NCBI GenBank assembly: GCA_034933685.1
Contig: JAYFNB010000046.1
Coordinates: 1 to 64,000, forward strand
Direction of reading: 5' to 3'
DNA: 64,000 nt
Origin: UBA8514 sp034933685
Lineage (GTDB): Bacteria > Bacillota > Clostridia > Lachnospirales > Anaerotignaceae
Shown here: positions 1 to 7,858 of the stretch, one piece after another
Position numbering within the stretch: position 1 is the stretch's first letter
How the letters are laid out: every line of letters begins with the position of its first letter
Translations under genes and position numbers: made by a program
The notes under the pieces: generated by a model
What the model saw: the letters and a program-made list of their open reading frames with translations, nothing else
Database searches by the model: none
What the model was told of the DNA's origin: nothing

Positions 1-3
1 TCT

Positions 4-33
4 TGCCTGTATGACACCAATTGAGTACAGGCA
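4..33. repeat. Inverted repeat at left edge
   Basis: TGCCTGTA (4-11) and TACAGGCA (26-33) form an 8-bp stem with a 14-nt loop. It lies beyond the likely yajC terminator, just inside the window edge. It may be the leader of a minus-strand gene off the left side. No coding frame with a ribosome site is visible in bases 1-169. Confidence 0.4.
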
Positions 34-61
34 CCATCTTATGAATCAGATAGCATAAAAG

Positions 62-92
62 TGACGTCAACCATAATGAATGATTGACGTCA
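62..92 (-). terminator. Probable terminator after yajC
   Basis: TGACGTCAA (62-70) pairs with TTGACGTCA (84-92), giving a 9-bp stem and 13-nt loop. On the minus strand it is followed by C and TTTT. It sits about 80 nt past the yajC stop. The U-tract is short, so termination may be partial. Confidence 0.5.
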
Positions 93-169
93 TCAAAGAA
101 TTTTATTATTTCCTATGTCTACTTGACAGGGAGCGGTTCAATCATTTCGGGCTTAGAATATGCAATATA

Positions 170-610
170 TTATAATGTGTCGTCGTCTTTCTTTTTGCTA
201 AAAGCACTAAATAAAGATTTCTTTTCAGGTGCTGCAACTTCTTCAACCTTATTTGTAAGGTTAGGTTCTCTTTTTGCATAAACTTCTTGTTTAAGTACAG
301 GAATTCTCACGCCTCTGTTTGTTCCAAATTCTATAATGTAGCATTCAGCTGTAACATCAACTATCTTTCCGTACATTCCATTTGCAAGTAATACAGTATC
401 ATCAACGGCAATATTTTTTCTCATATCTTCCATAGCCGCTTGTTTCTTTTTTTGTGGTCTAATAGAGAAAAAGTACATAACACCAAAAATAACAACGCAG
501 TACATAAGAATTAATATCATTGGGTTATTAAAACCTCCTGCTGCTGTTGATGAACCAGATGAACTTGATGCTGCTCCGCTTACAACTGTTGATAATAAAC
601 TGAAATTCAT
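170..610 (-). CDS. yajC: Preprotein translocase subunit YajC
   Basis: This 146-residue protein is a YajC-family accessory subunit of the Sec translocon that associates with SecD/SecF at the inner face of the membrane. A Ser/Gly-rich N-terminal stretch (about residues 9-26) precedes one membrane helix (about 30-50), which runs into the family RPQ motif (51-53) and a basic, cytosolic beta-rich domain. The tail is charged (KKKDDD near the end). The ATG follows AAAGGAG at good spacing. tgt lies immediately upstream, the usual tgt-yajC-secD-secF order, so secD may lie off the left edge. A consensus-like promoter in the tgt-yajC gap suggests it can be transcribed on its own. Confidence 0.95.
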   Translation of the reverse strand: MNFSLLSTVVSGAASSSSGSSTAAGGFNNPMILILMYCVVIFGVMYFFSIRPQKKKQAAMEDMRKNIAVDDTVLLANGMYGKIVDVTAECYIIEFGTNRGVRIPVLKQEVYAKREPNLTNKVEEVAAPEKKSLFSAFSKKKDDDTL

Positions 611-691
611 TAATTATCTCTCCTTTGAATTAAATGATTTTTCACAGATATATACGCATTAAGTAAAATAAAGTTTACGCATAACACTACC

Positions 692-720
692 ATTATAGTA
701 AACATTTTACAATACGTCAA
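692..720 (-). promoter_or_regulatory. Promoter of yajC
   Basis: On the minus strand TTGACG (720-715), a 17-bp spacer and TATAAT (697-692) form a near-consensus housekeeping promoter. It begins only a few bases past the tgt stop. The long leader that follows holds two direct copies of TACGCAT (653-659 and 676-682). Confidence 0.75.
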
Positions 721-723
721 TAG

Positions 724-1887
724 CTATTGTTTACGGGTCTTGTTCGTTGGCTTACCCTCAACCCCTCGTTTAAAACCATCAAGCTTTTGTTTTTTATACT
801 CAACAAACCTGTCCTCATCCATGGCAGTACGTATTTCTTCCATAAGTGTATTAAAGTAATACAGGTTATGAAGTACACAAAGACGCATTGCCAGCATTTC
901 TTTTGCTTTAAAAAGATGTCTAATATAGGCTCTGGAATATCTTTTGCAGGCAGGGCACTGACACTCAGGTTCAATTGGTTCATCGTCAAGCTCGAATTTA
1001 GCATTAAGCAAATTGATTTTGCCATAATTGGTATAAACGTGAGCATGTCTTCCATTTCTTGCAGGAAGTACACAGTCAAAGAAGTCAACTCCTCGTTCAA
1101 CAGCTTCCAAAATATTTTCTGGTGTACCAACCCCCATAAGGTAAGTAGGCTTATTTTTTGGCAGGTAAGGAACGGTTTCTTCTAAAATATGATACATTTG
1201 CTCATGTGTTTCTCCTACCGCAAGTCCACCGACTGCATATCCATCTAAGTCAAGCTCTGAAATAATTTTTGCATGTTCAATACGAATATCTGGGAAAATA
1301 GCACCTTGGTTAATTCCAAAAAGCATTTGCTTTTTATTTATGGTTTCATCAAGAGTGTTAAGCCTGTCCATTTCGTTTTTACTGCGAATAAGCCAACGTG
1401 TTGTTCTTTCCACGGAATTTTGTACATAGGTTCTATCTGCCACAGCAGAAGGGCATTCATCGAATGCCATAGCTATAGTTGAGGCAAGGTTGGATTGTAT
1501 TTGCATGCTTTCTTCTGGACCCATAAAAATCTTGTGTCCATCGATATGAGAAGCAAAATATACGCCTTCCTCTTTAATTTTACGAAGTGAGGCAAGGGAA
1601 AACACCTGAAAACCACCGCTGTCAGTAAGAATTGGCTTGTTCCAAGACATAAATTTGTGAAGTCCGCCAAGCTGATGAACTATTTTATCACCAGGTCTTA
1701 AATGCAAGTGATAAGTGTTTGAAAGCTGCACTTGGCATTTAATATTTTCTAAATCCTCTGTAGATACTGCGCCTTTAATTGCAGCAAGTGTTCCAACGTT
1801 CATAAATACAGGCGTTTGTATAGTTCCATGGGGTGTGGTGAACTCGCCTCTTTTTGCCCTGCCACATTGTTTTAATAATTTATACAT
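724..1887 (-). CDS. tgt: tRNA-guanine transglycosylase
   Basis: This 387-residue enzyme exchanges guanine 34 of GUN-anticodon tRNAs for the queuosine precursor preQ1. Family features are the substrate-binding DSGGFQVFSL segment (from Asp89), the catalytic Asp at about 269 in FFDCVLPARNGR, and the zinc site CxCxxC (Cys307, Cys309, Cys312) with His338. Length is typical of bacterial Tgt. The ATG is preceded by AAGGAG. It is the gene before yajC and is divergent from the methyltransferase at 2021. No queA is visible next to it in this window. Confidence 0.97.
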   Translation of the reverse strand: MYKLLKQCGRAKRGEFTTPHGTIQTPVFMNVGTLAAIKGAVSTEDLENIKCQVQLSNTYHLHLRPGDKIVHQLGGLHKFMSWNKPILTDSGGFQVFSLASLRKIKEEGVYFASHIDGHKIFMGPEESMQIQSNLASTIAMAFDECPSAVADRTYVQNSVERTTRWLIRSKNEMDRLNTLDETINKKQMLFGINQGAIFPDIRIEHAKIISELDLDGYAVGGLAVGETHEQMYHILEETVPYLPKNKPTYLMGVGTPENILEAVERGVDFFDCVLPARNGRHAHVYTNYGKINLLNAKFELDDEPIEPECQCPACKRYSRAYIRHLFKAKEMLAMRLCVLHNLYYFNTLMEEIRTAMDEDRFVEYKKQKLDGFKRGVEGKPTNKTRKQ

Positions 1888-1910
1888 TAAATTTCTCCTT
1901 CAAAAAAACT

Positions 1911-1927
1911 ATTCTTATCATAAGAAT
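1911..1927. promoter_or_regulatory. 17-bp palindrome in the tgt divergent region
   Basis: ATTCTTAT, a central C and ATAAGAAT make a perfect 17-bp palindrome 24 bp upstream of the tgt start. It sits between tgt and the divergent methyltransferase. Its size suits a dimeric repressor operator; no regulator is identified. Confidence 0.35.
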
Positions 1928-1959
1928 ATACAATTAAACAAAGAATATTTCAAGATAAA

Positions 1960-1988
1960 TTCACAATTGACTTAATTTCTGTTATAAT
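1960..1988 (+). promoter_or_regulatory. Promoter of the THUMP methyltransferase
   Basis: TTCACA (1960-1965), a 17-bp spacer and TATAAT (1983-1988) lie about 32 bp ahead of the ATG. A closer TTGACT is only 10 bp from the TATAAT and was not chosen. Confidence 0.6.
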
Positions 1989-2020
1989 AGACCTAATATA
2001 TAAGGATATGGTGACTAACT

Positions 2021-3163
2021 ATGAAAAAAATCAATTTAATTGCAACAACAACTTTCGGCCTTGAGGCTTGTGTAAAGCGTGAGGTAATAAATCTTGGGTT
2101 CAGCGATGTTAAAACTTTTGACGGCCGTGTGGAATTTACAGGGGATGAAGCCGACATTGCAAAAGCAAACCTTTGGCTTAGATTTGCCAGCAAGGTACTT
2201 ATTAAGGTTGGGGAATATAAAGCAACTACCTTTGACCAACTTTTTGAAGGCGCAAAGGCATTAGACTGGAGCGAATGGATTACAGAGGACGGAAAATTTA
2301 CCGTTACGGGTAAATCAGTTAAATCCACACTTTTCAGTGTGCCAGATTGTCAGGCTATTGTTAAAAAAGCAGTAGTAGAAAAGCTTAAAATGAAATACAA
2401 TGTAGACTGGTTTGATGAAACAGGAGCAGACTACACTATTCAGGTTGCACTGCTTAACGATATGGCAACACTTACAATTGATACTACTGGCGGTGGTTTG
2501 CACAAGCGTGGTTACCGTGAAACAGCCATGGTTGCACCGCTTAAAGAAACGTTAGCGGCAGCGATGGTAGATTTGAGCTACTGGAAACGTGACCGTGTTC
2601 TGCTTGACCCACTTTGTGGTTCTGGTACAATACCAATTGAGGCGGCACTTATTGCTAAAAACATTGCTCCTGGTCTTAACAGAAAGTTTGCATCAGAGGA
2701 ATGGGCAAGGATTGATAAAAACATTTGGAAACAGGCTAGAGTAGAGGCCTATAAGGCAATCGACCACGATTTTACACCTGTTATATATGCAAGTGATATG
2801 GATGAAGAAGCAATTGAAGTTGCACGTGAAAACGCTATAAAAGCAGGTGTGGACGATTGCATTGAATTTTCAGTTAAGCCATGCCAAGAAGCAAAACTAA
2901 TTGGTGATTATGGATGTATGATTACAAATCCACCTTACGGCGAGCGTATTGGCGAGCTTAAGGAGGTTGAGCAGTTATACCGTGATATGGGTGAACTTAT
3001 GAGAACAAACCCAACATGGAGTGCGTATGTTATAACATCAATGGAATATTTTGAAAGTCTTTTTGGACGTAAAGCAGATGCAAAAAGAAAGCTGTTTAAT
3101 GGACGCATTAAAATCGACTACTATCAGTTCTTTGGTCCTAAACCACCTAGAAATAACAAATAA
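2021..3163 (+). CDS. THUMP-domain class I SAM-dependent RNA methyltransferase
   Basis: This 380-residue protein belongs to the YpsC/RlmL-N family, which makes N2-methylguanosine in 23S rRNA. An N-terminal ferredoxin-like and THUMP RNA-binding part (about residues 1-155) is followed by the Rossmann methyltransferase domain. That domain carries the SAM-binding DPLCGSGT motif (196-203) and the catalytic NPPYGER motif (303-309). The exact target base cannot be settled from sequence. It is a single-gene unit with its own promoter and a terminator hairpin directly after it. Confidence 0.92.
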   Translation: MKKINLIATTTFGLEACVKREVINLGFSDVKTFDGRVEFTGDEADIAKANLWLRFASKVLIKVGEYKATTFDQLFEGAKALDWSEWITEDGKFTVTGKSVKSTLFSVPDCQAIVKKAVVEKLKMKYNVDWFDETGADYTIQVALLNDMATLTIDTTGGGLHKRGYRETAMVAPLKETLAAAMVDLSYWKRDRVLLDPLCGSGTIPIEAALIAKNIAPGLNRKFASEEWARIDKNIWKQARVEAYKAIDHDFTPVIYASDMDEEAIEVARENAIKAGVDDCIEFSVKPCQEAKLIGDYGCMITNPPYGERIGELKEVEQLYRDMGELMRTNPTWSAYVITSMEYFESLFGRKADAKRKLFNGRIKIDYYQFFGPKPPRNNK

Positions 3164-3172
3164 AAGCATAAA

Positions 3173-3208
3173 AAAGCTATTCTCACAAAAAAATTAGGGA
3201 ATAGCTTT
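3173..3208 (+). terminator. Terminator after the methyltransferase
   Basis: AAAGCTATTC (3173-3182) pairs with GAATAGCTTT (3199-3208), and the stem extends inward by a wobble and a C-G pair. It begins 10 nt after the stop codon and is followed by an AU-rich but weak U-tract. Confidence 0.65.
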
Positions 3209-3262
3209 ATTAATTGCACAGTACAATTGTAGGATGTTAGGGCTATACTACAAATTCATTAT

Positions 3263-3820
3263 TTGGAGGTGGCTAAAATAAATAGTTTTAATTTACCGAA
3301 TGTAATTACTGCAAGCAGAATATTTTTATCCATCTCACTGCTATTTGTTGAACCACAAAGTGCTCCTTTTTTTGTGATATATGCTATTTGTGGAACAACG
3401 GACATATTAGATGGTTATATTGCAAGAACTAAAAAAACTGCAACCAACTTAGGTGCAACCCTTGATAGCGTTGCAGATTTAATTTTTATTTGTATTATGC
3501 TTTTAATATATTTGCCAATTTTAAATATCCCCACGTGGTGTTTAGTATGTATTTCCGTTATATCAATTATAAGATTAAGCTCGGTTTTAATAGGGTTTAT
3601 AAAATATAAAGCTCTTACATTTTTGCATACATACGCAAACAAGTTAACAGGAATTTTATTATTTTGCTTTCCAATTCTGTATTTCATATTTGGAACAACA
3701 ATAACCATATTTTTACTTAGCATAATAGCTACTATTTCGGCAACTGAGGAACTGGCTATAAATATTTCATCAAAAAAACTAAACAGAGATATAAAAAGTA
3801 TATTTGAATTAGGAAAGTAA
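3263..3820 (+). CDS. CDP-alcohol phosphatidyltransferase family protein
   Basis: This membrane enzyme of about 180 residues joins an alcohol to a CDP-activated lipid (PgsA-like). The family signature is complete: in the TTG numbering it has Asp47, Asp50-Gly51, Ala54-Arg55, Gly64, Asp68 and Asp72. Several hydrophobic segments follow. The start is unusual. The longest frame begins with TTG at 3263, which overlaps the strong GGAGGT (3265-3270) and has no ribosome site of its own. The spacing instead points to an ATA codon at 3278, giving a product beginning INSFNLPN, which fits the typical short N terminus of PgsA-like proteins. GTG at 3269 is also inside the ribosome site. The acceptor alcohol is unknown. 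Confidence 0.85.
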   Translation: MEVAKINSFNLPNVITASRIFLSISLLFVEPQSAPFFVIYAICGTTDILDGYIARTKKTATNLGATLDSVADLIFICIMLLIYLPILNIPTWCLVCISVISIIRLSSVLIGFIKYKALTFLHTYANKLTGILLFCFPILYFIFGTTITIFLLSIIATISATEELAINISSKKLNRDIKSIFELGK

Positions 3821-3838
3821 TTAATTAAAAAAATAATA

Positions 3839-3867
3839 TTGACAAACTAAACGACATAAAGTATAGT
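3839..3867 (+). promoter_or_regulatory. Promoter of the BlaI-M56 operon
   Basis: TTGACA (3839-3844), a 17-bp spacer and TATAGT (3862-3867) form a near-consensus promoter. A weak dyad (ACTA at 3847-3850 and TAGT at 3864-3867) spans the spacer and could be part of a BlaI-type operator. Confidence 0.75.
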
Positions 3868-3876
3868 AAAGTTAAG

Positions 3877-3932
3877 GAGGTTTGATGCAACAAACCTCTA
3901 AAATATTATTATGTGGTTTGTTTTAACAAACC
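3877..3932 (+). promoter_or_regulatory. Leader with two hairpins before the BlaI-like gene
   Basis: GAGGTTTG (3877-3884) pairs with CAAACCTC (3891-3898). GGTTTGTT (3915-3922) pairs with AACAAACC (3925-3932). Both are perfect 8-bp stems built from the same GGTTTG core, so they could also pair with each other. The first hides an AAGGAGG ribosome site, and the second ends 4 nt before the GGAGG of the BlaI-like gene. Confidence 0.5.
3885..3926 (+). CDS. Possible 13-residue leader peptide
   Basis: ATG at 3885 follows AAGGAGG (3874-3880) by 4 nt and opens a frame of 13 codons (MQQTSKILLCGLF). The TAA stop (3924-3926) lies inside the second hairpin of the leader. A ribosome finishing this peptide would melt that hairpin next to the ribosome site of the following gene. 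It is a prediction from position and Shine-Dalgarno sequence only; spacing is slightly short and it may not be translated. Confidence 0.35.
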   Translation: MQQTSKILLCGLF

Positions 3933-3945
3933 GATGGAGGCAGTT

Positions 3946-4305
3946 ATGGAAGAATATAAATTATTTGATGCTGAATATAAGTTTATGACAATTGTTTGGG
4001 ACAACGAGCCTATTAATTCAACAGAGCTTTCAAAAACATGTGCAGAAATTCTTGGATGGAAAAAGTCTACAACATTTAATATGATAAAGAAATTGGTACA
4101 AAAAGAGATAATTAAAAACGAAGATGCAACAGTGACAAGCATTGTTTCAAAAGAACATATTAGGAAAAAGCAAAGTGAAGAAGTGGTTGAAAAAAATTTC
4201 AACGGGTCCTTGCCATCATTTTTAACAGCTTTTTTGGATGAAAAAAAATTGGACAGAAAAGAAATTGAGGAAATTATTAAGATAATTGAGGAGGCGGAAA
4301 AATGA
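3946..4305 (+). CDS. BlaI/MecI/CopY family transcriptional regulator
   Basis: This 119-residue winged-helix repressor has the family pattern: an N-terminal DNA-binding domain (FMTIVWDNEPINSTELSK, then a recognition helix around GWKKSTTFNMIKKL) and a C-terminal dimerisation helix. The ATG at 3946 sits 5 nt after GGAGG; a GTG at 3913 in the same frame lies in the leader and lacks a ribosome site. Its stop overlaps the start of the M56 gene by ATGA, the standard coupling of BlaI repressors to BlaR1/MecR1-type sensor proteases. The repressor is expected to be cleaved or released when the sensor is activated, and probably represses its own operon. No beta-lactamase gene is nearby. Confidence 0.92.
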   Translation: MEEYKLFDAEYKFMTIVWDNEPINSTELSKTCAEILGWKKSTTFNMIKKLVQKEIIKNEDATVTSIVSKEHIRKKQSEEVVEKNFNGSLPSFLTAFLDEKKLDRKEIEEIIKIIEEAEK

Positions 4306-6833
4306 CCGATATTTTTGCAAAAGTGCTGAACATGAGCATTGTAGGCACCATGGCAATAGTGATTGTTTTTATTGCGCGGCAATTTCTTAAGGATAAGCCT
4401 AAAATTTTTTCATATATGCTTTGGACTGTTGTTTTTTTCAGACTTATATGTCCTTTTTCATTTTCATCGACACATAGTGTTATTGGAAGTGTAAGTGGAG
4501 ATACAACATACGTAAGTGTTCAAAAATCCACCATAGTTAATGAGAATATAGCCAAAATTGGAAGTCCAGTTTCCCAATATATTCCTTCACCAACACCAAT
4601 GGCAAGCGTAGATCCCATGCAGATAATATTTTTCATATTTGCATCCATATGGATTGTTGGAATTTTTGTTCTACTTTTATATACGGTATTTTCATATTTG
4701 CGTATGAAAAAACGTGTTGAAACAGCCACTTTAATTTGTAACAACATATATGAAACAGATAGAATAAAAAGTCCATTTGTCATGGGCATAAAACCAAAAA
4801 TCTATATTCCCGTTGGTATTGAAAAAACAGATTTATACTACATTCTTGAACACGAAAGAATACACATAAAGCGATTGGATTTTCTTGTTAAGCCCATAGC
4901 ATATGCTATTGTGGTATTGCATTGGTTTAATCCGTTTGTTTGGTTTGCTTTTGCGCTTATGAATAAGGATATGGAAATGAGCTGTGATGAAATGGTTTTA
5001 AAGGTCATGGATGCGGACAGTTCAAAAGAATATTCTTATGCACTTTTGAATACATCTGCCAAAAACAGTGGTCTTTTAAGCCCAATTGGCTTTGGAGAAA
5101 GCAATGTAAAAGAAAGAATTAAAAATATATTAACCTATAAAAAAACTGAAGCAGTTGCAATGCTTACAACAATTATTGTTTGCATTGCCGCAGGATTTTT
5201 TGTACTTGCAAATCCTCATGATGCAAAAGTAAACGCCAGAGAGCTTGGCAGTGTTTTAAGCCAATATGATGATAATTTAGTAGCACTTAACGATATGATT
5301 GAATTTGATTATGACTATGTAATTCAATTTCCGCCTTATGCCGATAAAAAGACAATGGAGAAAATGCTTGGTTTTAACTGTTCTATTCTTAATGAAAGCG
5401 TAAATGAAGGCATGATGAATCTTCTTTTTGTTAAAAATAATAAGGCAGTGTGCTATATTTACGGCTATGGAGAAAATAATGACTTCTATTTGTCTTTACC
5501 AGATGGTGCGAAAATTCAAAAGAAAGATATTGGAACTTTCTTCGTAAGCACCACAAATGGGTATCCTACTTATATTAGTAACAATGATAATTACGGAGAA
5601 GGTAGAGCACTTTTAACTAGAGCTGCTGAACTGCTTGAAGTAAAAAATCCATATATTGGAGACCCATCAGCAAATGGAAAAATAATTCGTTTACTTACAT
5701 GGCCAGATGCGGCTAAACTTAACGGCACTGAATTGCAAACCACCACAGAGCCATATGGTATTACATTGGATGTACTCACAGATAGTAATATTCAAAGCTT
5801 TGTACAAGATTACATTGGTTCATCTCAGTATTACCAAAATGCGATGGTTATGCTTGCACTTATTGATAATTGTGGAAGTGTTTCATACCGTTTTAATAAT
5901 AGCACAACAGTTACTTTCACAAGGACGCAGATTGAAAAAAATATTGGTTACGACGTAAGGCTTATGGCTTTAAATATTGATGAATTTTCTAAATTTCTAA
6001 GTTATTGTGAAACGGCAGAGGATTACAGCAAGATTATAGAAAAACTTGATGTGTTATCAGCACCTTCGGAATTGAGTAATACAAGGAAAATAATAGAGCA
6101 ACGCTATGACAATTATGACTATTTACTTAAATATGGCAATAGTACCGTAAATTATGTTCTTAATCAGTTTGCTCAAGGTGTGAATGACGATTTACGTTCT
6201 GCCATAATGGCTTTGGCAGTTTACGATATACTTGGTGTTAGGTGCAACGTTGACCCAAGTATGTATGCCAAAACCAGTGAATGGTATAAGGATTTTAAAA
6301 TAAGAGAGGAAATTACTCCTACCGTGGGCTTCTCTTATAGCGGTAATGATAAGAAGCTAGAGGCAATTTATGATTATATTGAATTGATTGAACTGTCAAA
6401 AAGCTATTATTATGGAGTTTTAGTTCCATCGGTATACGTTGTTGATACTATAGAAAATGAAAATAGTATTAAAATGTTCCTTGCTGTTAAGCAATCATAT
6501 TTTAAAATTTATGAAACAGAAAGCGGTGCGCTTTTGTCACAACAAGGTGGCGAAACAAGGGCAACTGTGGTTACATTAAATAACGACAAAGGAGGTTACA
6601 CTGTTGCTAATTGGGAAACTTCAGGTGACGGTGGTGAATTTTTACCATCCATGAAAAAAATGTGTGTTGACTTTGATGGAAATGAGCTTTCCGATATATA
6701 TGAAAAAATGGCTAATTTGGATTCAAAGGGTTCCGATAATTCGAGAATTTTAGAAATTGAAAAAGCTTTTAATGAAAACCTTGAGCAGTATCTGCATGAC
6801 AACGGCATATTAAAATTTAGCGTTGAAAACTGA
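4302..6833 (+). CDS. M56 family metallopeptidase with large extracellular sensor region
   Basis: This 843-residue BlaR1/MecR1-like membrane protease has hydrophobic segments at about 5-27, 36-52 and 107-132, and zinc-protease motifs HERIH (184-188) and EMSCDE (225-230) in a cytoplasmic loop. A further hydrophobic segment at about 195-220 and a final helix near 286-304 precede an external region of some 540 residues. That region has no penicillin-binding domain. Residues about 448-546 look like DUF4825 (NPYIGD and ELQT...EPYGIT), and the last 170 resemble the tail of other clostridial M56 proteins. It is coupled to the BlaI-like repressor and probably senses an envelope signal. The ligand is unknown. 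Confidence 0.88.
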   Translation: MTDIFAKVLNMSIVGTMAIVIVFIARQFLKDKPKIFSYMLWTVVFFRLICPFSFSSTHSVIGSVSGDTTYVSVQKSTIVNENIAKIGSPVSQYIPSPTPMASVDPMQIIFFIFASIWIVGIFVLLLYTVFSYLRMKKRVETATLICNNIYETDRIKSPFVMGIKPKIYIPVGIEKTDLYYILEHERIHIKRLDFLVKPIAYAIVVLHWFNPFVWFAFALMNKDMEMSCDEMVLKVMDADSSKEYSYALLNTSAKNSGLLSPIGFGESNVKERIKNILTYKKTEAVAMLTTIIVCIAAGFFVLANPHDAKVNARELGSVLSQYDDNLVALNDMIEFDYDYVIQFPPYADKKTMEKMLGFNCSILNESVNEGMMNLLFVKNNKAVCYIYGYGENNDFYLSLPDGAKIQKKDIGTFFVSTTNGYPTYISNNDNYGEGRALLTRAAELLEVKNPYIGDPSANGKIIRLLTWPDAAKLNGTELQTTTEPYGITLDVLTDSNIQSFVQDYIGSSQYYQNAMVMLALIDNCGSVSYRFNNSTTVTFTRTQIEKNIGYDVRLMALNIDEFSKFLSYCETAEDYSKIIEKLDVLSAPSELSNTRKIIEQRYDNYDYLLKYGNSTVNYVLNQFAQGVNDDLRSAIMALAVYDILGVRCNVDPSMYAKTSEWYKDFKIREEITPTVGFSYSGNDKKLEAIYDYIELIELSKSYYYGVLVPSVYVVDTIENENSIKMFLAVKQSYFKIYETESGALLSQQGGETRATVVTLNNDKGGYTVANWETSGDGGEFLPSMKKMCVDFDGNELSDIYEKMANLDSKGSDNSRILEIEKAFNENLEQYLHDNGILKFSVEN

Positions 6834-6984
6834 ATTGGAGTGTACCAATTAACTTAATTAAACAAGCATTCTCTATTAAAACAAATAATTTTAAGAACTT
6901 TGCTTTCAACAAAAAGATGGGATAACGTTACAAACTTAAAGGAAGGGCATATTATGTAATAATTTTATTTAAGGAGTGTAATAT

Positions 6985-7569
6985 ATGCCACGAGTTTTTT
7001 TGAGTCCGTCTGTACAAGAATTTAATCCGTATCTAACAGGAGGAACAGAAGAAGAGTATATGAATTTGATTGCAGATGCAATTGAACCATATCTTGAGGC
7101 AAGCGGAATAGAATTTGACCGTAATGACCCTAACGAAACACTTGGCGAAGCCATTAGTAAATCAAATGAAGGAGAGTACGACTTGCATGTTTCTATACAT
7201 TCCAATGCTGCTGGTGAAAATTTAGCAGGCACGCAAAGAGGTACAGACATATATTATAGCCCAAACAGTTTTTACGGAACGGAGTTTGCTAAAATTGTTG
7301 AAAAAAACTTCAAAAACATTTATCCCAATCCTGATAGGGTTAAAATTGTACCTACAACAACACTTAGAGAAATTCGCAGAACAAACTCTCCAGCCGTATT
7401 AATTGAAGTTGCATACCATGATAATTACGAAGACGAGGCATGGATTAAGAATAACGTAAACCTTATTGGTGAAACTATTGCTAGGGCTATAACTGAATAT
7501 TTTGGTGTTCCATTTGTAGCACCTCTTGCTAACGAAGATGGTTTTGTATTATATAATCTTTTTATTTAA
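6985..7569 (+). CDS. Amidase_3-like N-acetylmuramoyl-L-alanine amidase, atypical
   Basis: This 194-residue single-domain protein matches the Amidase_3 fold, which cleaves the amide bond between muramic acid and the stem peptide. HSNA (72-75), the acidic EEE segment (22-24) and IEVAYHDN with Glu141 correspond to metal-binding and catalytic positions. The usual N-terminal GHGG histidine is absent; the first strand reads VFLSPSVQEFNPY instead. There is no signal peptide and no cell-wall binding repeat, so it may act in the cytosol, in the mother cell during sporulation, or after lysis. Start ATG follows AAGGAG. A strong terminator follows, so it is transcribed alone. Confidence 0.8.
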   Translation: MPRVFLSPSVQEFNPYLTGGTEEEYMNLIADAIEPYLEASGIEFDRNDPNETLGEAISKSNEGEYDLHVSIHSNAAGENLAGTQRGTDIYYSPNSFYGTEFAKIVEKNFKNIYPNPDRVKIVPTTTLREIRRTNSPAVLIEVAYHDNYEDEAWIKNNVNLIGETIARAITEYFGVPFVAPLANEDGFVLYNLFI

Positions 7570-7658
7570 TAATAATGAAGATTACTGATTAGGTTAATTT
7601 TTAATACAAATCCGAGTTTGTTCTTAAAATTGGACATTGAAATTCGGCATTATAAGTG

Positions 7659-7698
7659 AGGTTATGTTTATATGTAAAAACATAGCCTTATTTTTTTT
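7659..7698 (+). terminator. Terminator after the amidase
   Basis: AGGTTATGTTT (7659-7669) pairs with AAACATAGCCT (7678-7688) through 11 pairs including one wobble, with an 8-nt loop and the U-tract TATTTTTTTT. Confidence 0.85.
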
Positions 7699-7830
7699 AG
7701 CTTTTATAATTGTTATGTTAATTCGAAAAGATAAAATATGACTGATGTACTGATAATGTTAAATTATTTTGTAATTATGCATGAAAGCTGCAGAATATTT
7801 TTGTTGCAGTTGATAATAATTTAAAAGTGA

Positions 7831-7858
7831 TTGACTAATAAGGTAGATAACATATATT
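7831..7858 (+). promoter_or_regulatory. Possible promoter of the permease
   Basis: TTGACT (7831-7836), a 16-bp spacer and TATATT (7853-7858) lie about 90 bp ahead of the permease start. Confidence 0.5.

Noticed and set aside
1..169. Six-cysteine (SCIFF) peptide gene, often near tgt/yajC in Clostridia
   Set aside because: Neither strand of bases 1-169 contains a Cys-rich frame with a ribosome site; only two hairpins are seen. It could lie beyond the edge.
727..1185. 152-codon plus-strand open frame opposite tgt
   Set aside because: It lies entirely antisense to a well-conserved gene, has no ribosome site of note and encodes no recognisable protein.
1967..1988. TTGACT with TATAAT as promoter of the methyltransferase
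   Set aside because: The spacer is only 10 bp; TTCACA at 1960 gives 17 bp.
6833..6850. AATTGG/CCAATT dyad after the M56 gene as a terminator
   Set aside because: Only six pairs, no U-tract, and it overlaps the stop codon.
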